Shown: positions 8,693 to 17,570, counted from the first letter of the stretch. The stretch is 64,000 bases of DNA from Bacteroides caecigallinarum (GCF_021531075.1 NZ_JADYTJ010000004.1:51333-115332); one strand, 5' to 3'. Translations and numbers: made by a program. The notes: generated from the sequence alone by a model not told the origin.

Positions 8693-11371
8693 ATGAAACT
8701 GACATTTCGTATTAAGTATCGTACCGTATGGGGTGAGAGTCTGAGAGTCGTGATAAACGATGACGATAAGAACTCACTTCCTCTTTTCACACGCGATGGT
8801 CAGGAATGGCAAGGTACATTCAATTATGACCTACCAGATAATTCCGATGTAGTGCCATACCGTTATACAGTTTTCAGAAATGAAGAATGCGTAAGGAAAG
8901 AGTTTGGCGCAATCCCCCACTCTATTATAAAAGGTAATGCACAGCAACACCATTTTATTTTTGACGACTGCTGGCGTGATCTGCCGGAAGGGAACCACAG
9001 ATACAGTTCGGCATTCAACGGTATTCCACATACCGAAGAGCCTAAGAAACTTACTGACAATGTAGGCTGCTGCATCACATTCAGAGCATTATGTCCAGGA
9101 CTGAGACACAAGGAACAGAAACTGGGAATAATAGGCAGCTGCAACACACTTGGCAATTGGGAGTATTATCGTCCGCTCAGAATGCAGGAAGTCATGCCAG
9201 ACGTATGGAGCATATCAATAGATGCATCATCACTTACATTCCCTTTCGAATATAAGTTTGTTGCATTAAGTTCTAAAACCGGAGCTGTGGAGGAATGGGA
9301 ATGTGGATGCAACCGCACTTTCCATATACAGCCGCTTTTGCGCGGTGAGACTTACTTCCCGACAGAAACTGAAGTATTCTTCAACCTGCCGGAACGAAAA
9401 ATAGCAGGTAGCGCGATACCTGTATTCTCACTCCGCTCGGAAGGCAGTTTCGGTGTAGGTGATTTCGGCGATCTGAAAACATACATAGACTGGGCAGCTG
9501 AAACAAGCCAGCAGGCCGTACAGATACTTCCTATCAACGATACCACAAGAACAAAGACGTGGGTAGATTCATATCCGTACAATGCTATTTCAATATACGC
9601 ATTCCATCCTATGTATATCGACTTGAGACAACTCCCTGCCCTCAAAGATGCAGAAAAGGCTGCTGAATATGAAAATGAGCGTCAGAAACTGAACTGCCTT
9701 CCTCAAGTGGAATACGAAGGTGTGAATAAAGCGAAGCGCGCATACCTGAGGGACATATTCACCCAGGAAGCCGACAATATCCTTTCATCCGAAGATTTCA
9801 AATCATTCTACAGCAAAAACGAAGAATGGCTTAAACCATATTCGGCATTCAGCTATCTGAGAGACCTGTATGGCACTGCCGATTTCAATACATGGCCGGA
9901 ATATAGCACATACGATTCAGAAGAAATTGACAAACTATGTGATAAAGAAGCCGAAACATATCCTGAAGTTTCATTCTACTATTTCCTGCAATACGTTCTG
10001 CACGTACAGCTTCTTGCAGCTGCTAATCATGCCCGCAGCAAAGGTGTAATTCTGAAGGGAGATATTCCTATCGGTATCAGCCGTGGCAGTGTGGAAGCAT
10101 GGGTAGAGCCATATTACTTCAATATGAACGGTCAGGCAGGCGCGCCACCTGATGCTTTCTCAGCTAACGGTCAGAACTGGGGATTCCCTACATACAACTG
10201 GGACGTGATGGAGAAAGACAACTACCAGTGGTGGAGAAAACGTTTCTCAAAGATGGCTGAATACTTCACAGCATACCGTATAGACCATATACTTGGTTTC
10301 TTCCGTATATGGGAAATACCTGTGCATTCAGTTCACGGACTGTTGGGACAATTCGTTCCGGCACTGCCTATGAGCGCAGACGAGATAAAAGGCTTCGGTC
10401 TTTACTTCCAGAAAGAATTCATGACAGAGCCTTTCATCAACGACTATATGCTTAACACCATATTCGGCGAGAAAAGTGATGAGGTACGCAACACTTTCGT
10501 GCAGCATGACCATCACGACATCTACCGTATGCGCCCTGAATTTGATACACAGCGTAAGGTTGAAGCATATTTTGCTGGAAAGACTGACCAGGAAAGCCTC
10601 AACATAAAAGAAGGACTCTATTCATTGATAAGCAATGTTCTGTTCGTAAAAGACAGAAAGAATCCTGAAATGTATCACCCTAGAATATCTGTACAGAACG
10701 ATTTCATCTACAAGCAACTCAACTGGCAGGAACAGGAAGCATTCAACAGACTGTATAATCATTACTACTACCAGCGACACAACAAGTTCTGGTACGACGA
10801 GGCGATGAAGAAACTGCCTGTACTTACTCAGTCAACTTCAATGCTTGTTTGCGGTGAAGACCTCGGAATGGTTCCGGACTGTGTGCCATGGGTAATGAAC
10901 CAGTTGCAGATTCTATCTCTCGAAATACAGAGGATGCCTAAAGACCCTAAAGATGAGTTCGGACATGTCTATAACTATCCGTTCCGCTCTGTTTGTACTA
11001 TAGGCACTCACGATATGTCAACCCTCCGTGGCTATTGGAAGGAAGATGCACAGATTACAGAACGCTACTATCATTATGAGCTTGGCCATTGGGGTGAAGT
11101 TCCACAGGATGCTCCAGGATGGCTATGCCGTGAAGTTGTAAACAATCATCTGAACTGCCCGTCACTCCTGTGTATCCTGACATGGCAAGACTGGACCTCA
11201 ATTGATGAGAGTCTGCGCAATCCGGACATTGAGATAGAACGCATCAACGTTCCTGCAAACCCACGCCACTACTGGAGATGGAGAATGCATATCACTCTGG
11301 AAGACCTTATGAAGAAAGACGATTTCAACGAACAGATAAGAAACATGATTTCTGAAAGCGGAAGAATCTAA
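8693..11371 (+). CDS. malQ: 4-alpha-glucanotransferase with N-terminal starch-binding domains
   Basis: An 892-residue GH77 amylomaltase (disproportionating enzyme) that moves alpha-1,4-glucan chains between oligosaccharides in glycogen and maltodextrin metabolism. Residues 1-110 and 125-235 look like two CBM20-type starch-binding modules (for example LGIIGSCNTLGNWEYYRPLR). The GH77 domain follows from about 240, with the nucleophile in YRIDHILGFFRIWE (Asp531), the acid/base in VCGEDLGMVPDC (Glu722) and the transition-state stabiliser in TIGTHDMSTLRGYW (Asp774). The CBM20-plus-GH77 layout resembles plant DPE2 and is usual in Bacteroides. It has no signal peptide and should be cytoplasmic. It is monocistronic. 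Confidence 0.94.
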   Translation: MKLTFRIKYRTVWGESLRVVINDDDKNSLPLFTRDGQEWQGTFNYDLPDNSDVVPYRYTVFRNEECVRKEFGAIPHSIIKGNAQQHHFIFDDCWRDLPEGNHRYSSAFNGIPHTEEPKKLTDNVGCCITFRALCPGLRHKEQKLGIIGSCNTLGNWEYYRPLRMQEVMPDVWSISIDASSLTFPFEYKFVALSSKTGAVEEWECGCNRTFHIQPLLRGETYFPTETEVFFNLPERKIAGSAIPVFSLRSEGSFGVGDFGDLKTYIDWAAETSQQAVQILPINDTTRTKTWVDSYPYNAISIYAFHPMYIDLRQLPALKDAEKAAEYENERQKLNCLPQVEYEGVNKAKRAYLRDIFTQEADNILSSEDFKSFYSKNEEWLKPYSAFSYLRDLYGTADFNTWPEYSTYDSEEIDKLCDKEAETYPEVSFYYFLQYVLHVQLLAAANHARSKGVILKGDIPIGISRGSVEAWVEPYYFNMNGQAGAPPDAFSANGQNWGFPTYNWDVMEKDNYQWWRKRFSKMAEYFTAYRIDHILGFFRIWEIPVHSVHGLLGQFVPALPMSADEIKGFGLYFQKEFMTEPFINDYMLNTIFGEKSDEVRNTFVQHDHHDIYRMRPEFDTQRKVEAYFAGKTDQESLNIKEGLYSLISNVLFVKDRKNPEMYHPRISVQNDFIYKQLNWQEQEAFNRLYNHYYYQRHNKFWYDEAMKKLPVLTQSTSMLVCGEDLGMVPDCVPWVMNQLQILSLEIQRMPKDPKDEFGHVYNYPFRSVCTIGTHDMSTLRGYWKEDAQITERYYHYELGHWGEVPQDAPGWLCREVVNNHLNCPSLLCILTWQDWTSIDESLRNPDIEIERINVPANPRHYWRWRMHITLEDLMKKDDFNEQIRNMISESGRI

Positions 11372-11409
11372 AAAGCCAACATCAGAAATCAGGTTTTCAA
11401 CACCTAAAC

Positions 11410-11456
11410 AGGGTTTAAACAGTATTTAAAGGCTGTTTAAGCCCTATTGTTTTTTA
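11410..11456 (+). terminator. Terminator after malQ
   Basis: AGGGTTTAAACAG (11410-11422) pairs with CTGTTTAAGCCCT (11433-11445) with one G-U pair, followed by ATTGTTTTTT. It lies 38 nt after the malQ stop. Confidence 0.7.
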
Positions 11457-11542
11457 ACACCAGCCATCAAGACTTGGGTAGTTTACCCTTTGGATTTGAT
11501 TTTTTTGGGTGAATTAACCAAAGAAGAAATTTCTGACCAAAT

Positions 11543-12064
11543 TTAATCAGATGTTATTTTGATGGTTATCTTTGGAAAATTTGTTTCCTTATTTATAGTA
11601 ATATTTGAATCATTAGTATGAATCTCTATAAGTTTTATACTATTTCCTCCATACATCTCTATATTGGGATATGAACAGGTATAATGAAACTTCCCCCTAA
11701 GATTGAATTTATAACCGTTAATATTTACGGTAAGATTAGACTCTCCATATCCATCTTTCCTGTCATCAGAATAACTCATCGAAGATTCCATAGGAAGAGG
11801 AAAAATAGTCCTTATTGTTTTCTCATCTCCTATTTCAACGGTATGAAAAGGTATTTTATAGCCATCCCTTCCAATAAAAGACAATCCATTCATAATAGCC
11901 TCATTATCTATAAGACTATTACCTTCTGAATCCAATACATCAATCAATACATCATTGAATATAGATGATGCAACTGTCGGATAGTCTGGTTCTTCATATT
12001 TACTGCACGAAGACAATAATAAAAGTGGAAGAAAGAGACAAACAAATTTAGTCAAAGTGTACAT
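11543..12064 (-). CDS. Small lipoprotein next to the sigma/barrel fusion gene
   Basis: A protein I do not recognise. With the ATG at 12064 it has 173 residues: a short signal sequence (MYTLTKFVCLFLPLLLLSSC) with a lipobox cysteine at residue 20, then a 150-residue beta-rich domain with many aromatic and charged residues. The frame is open upstream to 12166, with another ATG at 12112, so the signal could be longer. Residues after the cysteine (SKYEEPD) do not allow a sure call of surface export. It follows the sigma/barrel gene on the same strand without a convincing terminator between them (148 nt), so co-expression is likely. A role as a surface or periplasmic partner of the barrel is inference. 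Confidence 0.68.
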   Translation of the reverse strand: MYTLTKFVCLFLPLLLLSSCSKYEEPDYPTVASSIFNDVLIDVLDSEGNSLIDNEAIMNGLSFIGRDGYKIPFHTVEIGDEKTIRTIFPLPMESSMSYSDDRKDGYGESNLTVNINGYKFNLRGKFHYTCSYPNIEMYGGNSIKLIEIHTNDSNITINKETNFPKITIKITSD

Positions 12065-12212
12065 AGATCGAGAGATTAATGAAAGGCAACTGATTCTAGT
12101 AAGATTTCTCATAATTTCTATTTTTTTATCTGTTCTACTATTAAGAGTAGTACAAGCCTCAATCATTGCATGAAATCACAAAAAAAATTAGAATCATCTG
12201 CCATTTTAACAA

Positions 12213-13760
12213 TTACCACGTAAAACGCAAGCCTACAGGAAGCGAGAACTCAAAAGGCTTGTCCTGCCTGATTGTAGGATAGCTGCTCCTTGACTTAAAA
12301 TAATAGTTTATAGACGGCTCTACATAGATACCAATGTTCGGCGTGAAATGATATTCAATCCCTATTCCACCATATACAGACCATTGCATGGGCAATGCGT
12401 AATTATGTTCTTGCATTTCACCGTCATCTATTCTTTCATTCACCTTGCCTCTTACTGGAAACTCTACCATTCCTCCAATGCCGGAAGAAAGTGAGAATTT
12501 GTCAATAGACAAAATCTTAAAACGAAGTTTCAGAGGAACTCCTAAATAATGTGCTTTTATATACTGATTGGTTACAGAAACGGACTGTTTATCGTATATG
12601 GTTGTTGTGATTCGTTTTGTCCGCAATAATGTGTATTGCAGCCCGCTTTCTAAACTCCAATATTTAGAGAGGGTTTTAGAAATATTCAAAACAAATGTAA
12701 TTGGCAGATCGTGTTCAGATTCCTCTATAACCTTGTCATTAGAGCCTGCCCAAATAGGATTATCACTTGGTTTCAAATATGAATTTTCTGTATTAAGCGC
12801 GCCTATAACAGAACCTCCAACAGACACGCTAAAGTTACGATTTTTTCTTTTTGTTATAGGCAAGTCATTGGAATGATGCGCGCGGGCAGAAACTTCCATT
12901 TTATTTGGATTAGAACAAATATCATGCTTAGCTGTATCTGCGTCCTCTCCATTTTCTGTTTTTGTTTCAGCAAGCAGATTTTCTGCTTTAGTGGAGAGGT
13001 TAAAGGAATCTTCCTTTTCCACACAGATTTCCGAAAGTAATGCGGTATTCTTACTGCTTTGCTGGGCAATCTGCTTTATTGATTCCTCATTTTGTTCTAC
13101 CTTGTTCTCTATTTCATTATTTTTTTCTGTTCTTAATTTTGTTGGTTCAGAAATTGTTTGAACTCTATGGTCATTTTGATTATGCTGGAAAATCATGGCA
13201 ATTATGATAATGGCTAATATCACCATACCTTTTTCTAATTTATGTTTTACAATTATTTCACGAAGCATAGCCCGTGCATGAAATAGTTGAGAACCTGATG
13301 TCTGAGTTGAAATACCAAGCAGTTTAGCAATTTCTTTATGAGTTTTATGCTCCAATACTGCAAGCCTGAACACCTTTTGATAACCCACAGGAAGACGATT
13401 GATCATTATCTCCAATTCTTCCATTGTGATAGATTCCTCAAAGTCTGGAATGTCAGACGTATCATAATCTTCTGTGAGCTGTTGGATAAAATCCTGTTCT
13501 TTAAGATATCGCAAAGACAAATTTTTCATTATCGCCCCCATCCAGTATTCCAGTTTTTCCTCATTCTGAAGTTGATTGATACGGCTGAAAATGACAAGGA
13601 AACCATCATGTAATATATCTTGTGCAGCATCCAAATCATGTATATAGTGACAGATGACGCGCATCATCCGTCTTGAAAAGGTTGTATAAAGTAATCCTAA
13701 TGCTTCTTTATCTCCTTTTTTACACCGTTCTAATAACTCTTTGATATCAATAGTTGCCAT
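12213..13760 (-). CDS. ECF sigma factor fused through a membrane helix to an outer-membrane beta-barrel
   Basis: A 515-residue continuous frame from the ATG at 13760; it is open to 13808, but MATIDIKELLERCKKGDKEA is the normal sigma start. Residues 5-65 are sigma region 2 (LGLLYTTFSRRMMRVICHYI, DAAQDILHDGFLVIFSRI), and 122-170 are region 4 (RLPVGYQKVFRLAVLEHKTH, KEIAKLLGIS, FHARAMLREII). At 179-191 a short hydrophobic stretch (MVILAIIIIAMIF) looks like an inner-membrane helix. Residues 192-305 are polar and low-complexity. Residues 309-515 form an outer-membrane barrel of the PF13568 type, with alternating strands (FSVSVGGSVIGAL, YLGVPLKLRF, SVYGGIGIEYHF) and a terminal FSLPVGLRFTW ending in an aromatic. 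The expected topology is sigma in the cytoplasm, linker across the periplasm and barrel in the outer membrane. Dual-membrane-spanning anti-sigma factors are known from Bacteroides; a sigma factor in this place is unusual. Confidence 0.85.
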   Translation of the reverse strand: MATIDIKELLERCKKGDKEALGLLYTTFSRRMMRVICHYIHDLDAAQDILHDGFLVIFSRINQLQNEEKLEYWMGAIMKNLSLRYLKEQDFIQQLTEDYDTSDIPDFEESITMEELEIMINRLPVGYQKVFRLAVLEHKTHKEIAKLLGISTQTSGSQLFHARAMLREIIVKHKLEKGMVILAIIIIAMIFQHNQNDHRVQTISEPTKLRTEKNNEIENKVEQNEESIKQIAQQSSKNTALLSEICVEKEDSFNLSTKAENLLAETKTENGEDADTAKHDICSNPNKMEVSARAHHSNDLPITKRKNRNFSVSVGGSVIGALNTENSYLKPSDNPIWAGSNDKVIEESEHDLPITFVLNISKTLSKYWSLESGLQYTLLRTKRITTTIYDKQSVSVTNQYIKAHYLGVPLKLRFKILSIDKFSLSSGIGGMVEFPVRGKVNERIDDGEMQEHNYALPMQWSVYGGIGIEYHFTPNIGIYVEPSINYYFKSRSSYPTIRQDKPFEFSLPVGLRFTW

Positions 13761-13965
13761 TACAATAAAGATGAATATTATCGTATTATTTTGCATACAG
13801 CAGCGCAACTTTTAACTTTTTTTACATAAAACTATCAAGAAGGTTATATGATTGTTTGATGTTTAATTTCATGGAAGACAAAAATAAAAGGACTATCAAC
13901 ATAGTATGTGAATAATACATTGAAAACTCCGTGTAAAAAAATTCCTGCATGAAAAACAAAATGCG

Positions 13966-13973
13966 TACCTTTG
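13966..13973 (+). promoter_or_regulatory. rnhB promoter -7 box
   Basis: TACCTTTG, 28 nt before the rnhB ATG, preceded by an A/T-rich stretch. No exact TTTG lies at the -33 position. The 13809-13965 spacer must also hold the promoter of the divergent sigma/barrel gene, but no clear box for it was found. Confidence 0.6.
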
Positions 13974-14001
13974 CACCCGGAAATTTTAAAAAAACATAAA
14001 G

Positions 14002-14622
14002 ATGCTTTTACCATACTTGAATGAAAACCTTATAGAAGCCGGATGCGACGAAGCAGGACGAGGATGCCTTGCCGGAGCGGTATATGCCGCAGCCGTCATT
14101 CTGCCGAAGGACTTCAAGAATGAAATGCTGAACGACTCGAAGCAACTGTCTGAAAAACAGCGCTATCAACTGAGAGAAGTTATAGAAAAGGAAGCACTGG
14201 CATGGGCAATAGGTATTGTAGAACCGGAAGAAATTGATAAAATCAACATCCTGAACGCTTCGTTCCTTGCGATGCATAGAGCAGTTGACCAACTGAAAAT
14301 AACTCCAGAACATCTGTTGATAGACGGTAACCGTTTCAACAAATACAAGAACATTCCACACACCACAATAGTGAAAGGCGATGGAAAATATCTTTCAATA
14401 GCAGCCGCTTCAATACTTGCGAAGACTTATCGTGACGACTATATGAACAGGCTGCACAGTGAATATCCAATGTATGCATGGGATATGAACAAGGGATATC
14501 CTACCAAAAAACACCGACAAGCCATAAAGGAATTCGGAACTTCTCCTTATCACCGCCTGAGTTACAACCTTTTAGGCGATACACAGCTTTCGTTGGATTT
14601 CAACATCAACAGGAGTTACTAA
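14002..14622 (+). CDS. rnhB: Ribonuclease HII
   Basis: A 206-residue RNase HII, which removes ribonucleotides and RNA primers from RNA-DNA hybrids. The catalytic DEAGRG motif (Asp16, Glu17) is at the start of the domain. LLIDGNRF carries the third acidic residue near position 109, and [15 protein letters not shown] supplies the next conserved block. Length is typical. The gene has its own -7 box 28 nt upstream and no downstream partner on the same strand for 415 bp. Confidence 0.96.
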   Translation: MLLPYLNENLIEAGCDEAGRGCLAGAVYAAAVILPKDFKNEMLNDSKQLSEKQRYQLREVIEKEALAWAIGIVEPEEIDKINILNASFLAMHRAVDQLKITPEHLLIDGNRFNKYKNIPHTTIVKGDGKYLSIAAASILAKTYRDDYMNRLHSEYPMYAWDMNKGYPTKKHRQAIKEFGTSPYHRLSYNLLGDTQLSLDFNINRSY

Positions 14623-14641
14623 CAACCTGTTGAAAACCTAC

Positions 14642-14664
14642 GTTATTAACAGTCTGTTAATAAC
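14642..14664. repeat. Near-perfect palindrome downstream of rnhB
   Basis: GTTATTAACAG (14642-14652), one central T, CTGTTAATAAC (14654-14664): an 11-bp perfect inverted repeat with almost no loop, 20 nt after the rnhB stop, without a T-run. It looks more like a protein-binding site than a terminator. The 14623-15037 spacer (415 bp) otherwise holds AT-rich DNA and a weak TGAAC-N5-GTTCA element at 14964-14978. Confidence 0.45.
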
Positions 14665-15037
14665 TCTGCCTTCATGCCTTCTAACTTTGGCACGACCGAA
14701 TCAATTCATATAACATTTTTCCAGTCCAAACACATTAAATATAGAAGCAAGAGTCTATAAAAGGACATTTTGACACATTAAACAAGATAATTAAATGACA
14801 ATTTGTCAACTTCCAACTTTATCAACACCTGTGAATATATTAATAATGTTTCCACATATTTAAAACAATCGTCTGAAAGTTTAAAATCAGATTATAAACA
14901 TTAAACGCCGTCTGACAAAAATTCAAACTCCCGATATCGGCATACAGTTTGCAATATCAATAGTGAACTTGAGGTTCAAAAACCAAGAGTTCGGAAATAA
15001 TTGAAAATGTATAACTTAAATATAGGAGATTAAAACT

Positions 15038-15475
15038 ATGATGCCGATTAGAAAGTATTACAATCAGAACTGGTTACCAAGTATCTTTAATGATTTCTTC
15101 GATAACGACTGGATGGAAAAAGCTAACGCTACAGCCCCGGCTATCAATGTTATTGAGAGCGAAAAGAACTACAAAGTAGAGGTTGCAGCTCCAGGAATGA
15201 CAAAAGACGATTTCAACATCCATTTGGGAGATGACAATGAACTTGTTATTTCTATGGAAAAGAAAGTTGAAAACGAAGATAAGAATAAAGAAGACAAGAA
15301 ATACTTGCGACGCGAGTTCTCTTACACAAAATTCCAACAGTCACTTTACTTGCCTGACAATGTTGATAAGGAAAAGATAAGTGCTAATGTTTCAGACGGT
15401 GTATTGACTATCGAGTTGCCGAAGTATTCACCAGAAGAAAAAGCTAAGGTTAATCGTGTTATTGAGATACATTAA
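15038..15475 (+). CDS. Small heat-shock protein, Hsp20/alpha-crystallin family
   Basis: A 145-residue protein with an alpha-crystallin domain from about residue 38 (AINVIESEKNYKVEVAAPGM to GVLTIELPKY), including the AAPGMTKDDF and DGVLTIELPK signatures, and a C-terminal tail near KVNRVIEIH that carries the I-x-I-type motif. It is an ATP-independent holdase that keeps unfolded proteins soluble. Met1 or Met2 could be used; a GGAGA stretch 10-14 nt upstream supports initiation here. The neighbour cbpA, another chaperone gene, follows after a terminator, which fits a stress-response pair. Confidence 0.93.
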   Translation: MMPIRKYYNQNWLPSIFNDFFDNDWMEKANATAPAINVIESEKNYKVEVAAPGMTKDDFNIHLGDDNELVISMEKKVENEDKNKEDKKYLRREFSYTKFQQSLYLPDNVDKEKISANVSDGVLTIELPKYSPEEKAKVNRVIEIH

Positions 15476-15493
15476 TCATTGGTAAACTAAATA

Positions 15494-15530
15494 AGAGCCT
15501 CCCGCCAACAGTCAACGGGGGGCTCTGTTT
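15494..15530 (+). terminator. Terminator after hsp20
   Basis: AGAGCCTCCCG (15494-15504) pairs with CGGGGGGCTCT (15516-15526) with one G-U pair, followed by GTTTGT. It lies 18 nt after the stop. Confidence 0.75.
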
Positions 15531-15590
15531 GTATAAGACAACAACTTCAAAACAAGCTTATGAGAACTTGAAATCGCCTTCATATATTCT

Positions 15591-15673
15591 ATAAATACAA
15601 CTTATATTTATATATCAATAGATTGTATTTTTATATATATAACTTGTATTTATAAAAACAAAGGTTGTATTTA
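15591..15673. repeat. Four copies of a TTGTATTTAT element upstream of cbpA
   Basis: Direct copies start at 15623 (TTGTATTTTT), 15644 and 15664 (both TTGTATTTAT), 21 and 20 bp apart. An inverted copy, ATAAATACAA, is at 15591-15600. Spacing of about two helical turns puts the direct copies on one face of the DNA. The array ends 78 bp before the cbpA ATG. Confidence 0.55.
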
Positions 15674-15751
15674 TGGAATATGTAAGGTTGTTTACAAGAA
15701 TTTCCGAGCACAAAAACATTTATAAACCACCAACTTTAAAACTCAAAATAT

Positions 15752-16687
15752 ATGGCTTTTATAGATTATTACAAAGTACTGGGCGTAGAACGTAATGCCT
15801 CGCAAGATGATATCAAGAAAGCCTATCGTAAGATGGCCAGAAAGTATCATCCTGACCTGAACAAAGACGACCCTAACGCCAAAGACAAGTTTCAGGAGAT
15901 AAACGAAGCTAACGAGGTTTTGAGCGATCCTGAAAAAAGAAAGAAATACGACGAATACGGCGAACACTGGAAACATGCCGACGAATTCAAGGCTGAACGT
16001 GAAGCATACCAGAGAGCGCAGGAAAGAGGCGGACAGTCCGCTTACTGGTACTCCGTGAATGGCGACGATTTCATGGGCGGATTCGGAAGAGGAAACGCAA
16101 GCGGATTCTCAGATTTCTTCGAACAGCTGTTCGGACATGGAGCCTCAGCGGGCAGAAGCGGAAGAGGCTACAACATGATGAACCGTGGAGGTGACATAGA
16201 AGCACAGATGAACCTTTCACTGCGCGAGGCAGCCGTTACGCACAAACAGACCTTCAGCGTGAACGGCGAGAACCTGCGCATAACCATACCTGCCGGTATT
16301 GCTGACGGACAAATGATAAAGCTGAAAGGTCATGGTGAGAAAGGTAACAACGGAGCACCCGATGGCGATCTGTACATCACTTTCCAGATAGCCCCGGACC
16401 CAGAGTTCAAACGTGAGGGCGACGACCTGTTTACAGATGTTGATATCGACCTTTACACAGCCGTCCTTGGAGGAAGTGTTAATGTCAAGACCATAGACGG
16501 AATGGTCAAACTGAAAGTAAATCCGGGCACTCAGAACGACACAAAAGTCAGACTGCGTGGCAAAGGATTTCCTGTTTATAAGAAAGAAGGCACCTTCGGC
16601 GATTTGATAGTGACATATCATGTGAATATACCGACATCCTTAAGCGAAAAGCAGAAAGAGCTGTTCACACAGCTGAAAAACAGCTAA
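15752..16687 (+). CDS. cbpA: DnaJ-family co-chaperone, CbpA-like
   Basis: A 311-residue J-domain protein. Residues 4-70 are the J domain with the HPD motif that stimulates DnaK ATPase ([10 protein letters not shown]). A Gly/Phe-rich linker follows ([20 protein letters not shown]), then two C-terminal substrate-binding domains ([14 protein letters not shown] to [12 protein letters not shown]). The cysteine zinc-finger of true DnaJ is absent, which makes it CbpA-like. No cbpM modulator gene is adjacent. An array of TTGTATTTAT elements lies upstream and may be its control region. Confidence 0.93.
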   Translation: MAFIDYYKVLGVERNASQDDIKKAYRKMARKYHPDLNKDDPNAKDKFQEINEANEVLSDPEKRKKYDEYGEHWKHADEFKAEREAYQRAQERGGQSAYWYSVNGDDFMGGFGRGNASGFSDFFEQLFGHGASAGRSGRGYNMMNRGGDIEAQMNLSLREAAVTHKQTFSVNGENLRITIPAGIADGQMIKLKGHGEKGNNGAPDGDLYITFQIAPDPEFKREGDDLFTDVDIDLYTAVLGGSVNVKTIDGMVKLKVNPGTQNDTKVRLRGKGFPVYKKEGTFGDLIVTYHVNIPTSLSEKQKELFTQLKNS

Positions 16688-16731
16688 GAACCGGATGACG
16701 GTACGAATCCATAAGATAATCACTTCATCAG

Positions 16732-17136
16732 CTACAACAGATTTATGGCAGCCAATTCCTCAGTCAGCGCATTAATACCTTTCTGAATCTTCTCCAACTG
16801 TTGTTTGCGAGGTTTATGTACTCCGGCCGCATAATGCCACAACTGGCGTTCATTTATTCCGGTTATCCGGCTCAATGCGGCCTTAGTGAAAATGCTACTG
16901 TAATAGTTGATGAATGTAGAAGCATCTATTTTAAATTTCAAGGAAAATTCCCCTTTGAGAATTTCGCACGGATTCGGATTGTCCTCCAGATACAAATCTA
17001 TGGCTTCTTTCATGTTATCTTCTATCTCCCTTATATTATTACCAACCGTAATAACAGGAGCACCTTCGATATAAGCACTAAGATTGTTGCCGGCATGTTC
17101 CACAATAACTTCAACTGTTCTCATTTTAAGTACCAT
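16732..17136 (-). CDS. hicB: HicB-type antitoxin
   Basis: A protein of about 134 residues with the HicB partial RNase-H-like fold at the N-terminus (MRTVEVIVEHAGNNLSAYIE, GNNIREIEDNMKEAIDLYLE) and a helix-turn-helix DNA-binding part near the C-terminus (SRITGINERQLWHYAAGVHKP). It would neutralise HicA and repress the operon. ATGs at 17136 and 17124 are both possible. The gene lies 27 nt after hicA on the same strand, in the usual toxin-first order. The stop is 44 nt from the cbpA stop on the other strand. Confidence 0.87.
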   Translation of the reverse strand: MVLKMRTVEVIVEHAGNNLSAYIEGAPVITVGNNIREIEDNMKEAIDLYLEDNPNPCEILKGEFSLKFKIDASTFINYYSSIFTKAALSRITGINERQLWHYAAGVHKPRKQQLEKIQKGINALTEELAAINLL

Positions 17137-17163
17137 TTTATAGTTAAACAAAAGAGGCTGGGG

Positions 17164-17352
17164 CTATTTCAGCCCCGCTTGCCTCAAAATGCTGTAATAA
17201 GTGCCTTTTTCAACGCCTTTCTTTCCATGATTCGGAACGACTACCGTTATTCCGTCTTTTTCAAACTTCATGTGGCTGCCCTTCTGGCTTTTTAGAACGA
17301 AGCCGTTGTCAAGCAACATAGTTACAACCTCCTTAACTGACTTGTAACTCAT
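17164..17352 (-). CDS. hicA: HicA-type mRNA-interferase toxin
   Basis: A 62-residue double-stranded-RNA-binding-fold toxin that cleaves mRNA. The conserved GSHMKF block carries the catalytic His27, followed by VVVPNHGKKGVEKGTYYSIL and a final RQAGLK, the standard HicA tail. The ATG at 17352 is chosen because the promoter -7 box (17384-17377) overlaps the longer open frame. It is first in the operon with hicB. All key residues are present, so the toxin looks intact. Confidence 0.91.
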   Translation of the reverse strand: MSYKSVKEVVTMLLDNGFVLKSQKGSHMKFEKDGITVVVPNHGKKGVEKGTYYSILRQAGLK

Positions 17353-17376
17353 AGCGTTTTTGACTTTATTACTTTG

Positions 17377-17432
17377 CAAATATAGTAAATCCACGAATAA
17401 TTCACAAACTATATATTCTCATTTTTACTATA
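17377..17432 (-). promoter_or_regulatory. hicAB promoter with flanking inverted repeat
   Basis: On the minus strand TTTG (17408-17405), a 20-nt spacer and TATATTTG (17384-17377) form a full promoter. A perfect 9-bp inverted repeat, TATAGTAAA (17381-17389) and TTTACTATA (17424-17432), brackets it and could be the HicB operator, since one arm overlaps the -7 box. Confidence 0.6.
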
Positions 17433-17514
17433 ATTGAAAGTTTACTCTAAAAAATCAATTATAATCCCCATATTAAAATTCCCCAAAACATTCGCTCAAA
17501 AAGCAGATATTTTG

Positions 17515-17522
17515 TACTTTTG
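17515..17522 (+). promoter_or_regulatory. gpmI promoter -7 box
   Basis: TACTTTTG, with TTCG (one base off TTTG) 20 nt upstream at 17491-17494. It places the transcription start near 17530, before the ATG at 17571. Confidence 0.6.
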
Positions 17523-17570
17523 CAGCCGGAAAACAAATTGGATTTCAAACTTCTAAAACATATTACAATT

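Noticed and set aside
12213..13760. The sigma/barrel fusion as an assembly join of two genes
   Set aside because: The frame is continuous with a plausible helix and linker between the domains, there is no repeat or composition break at the join, and dual-membrane regulators with a similar barrel are known. Resequencing would still be the final test.
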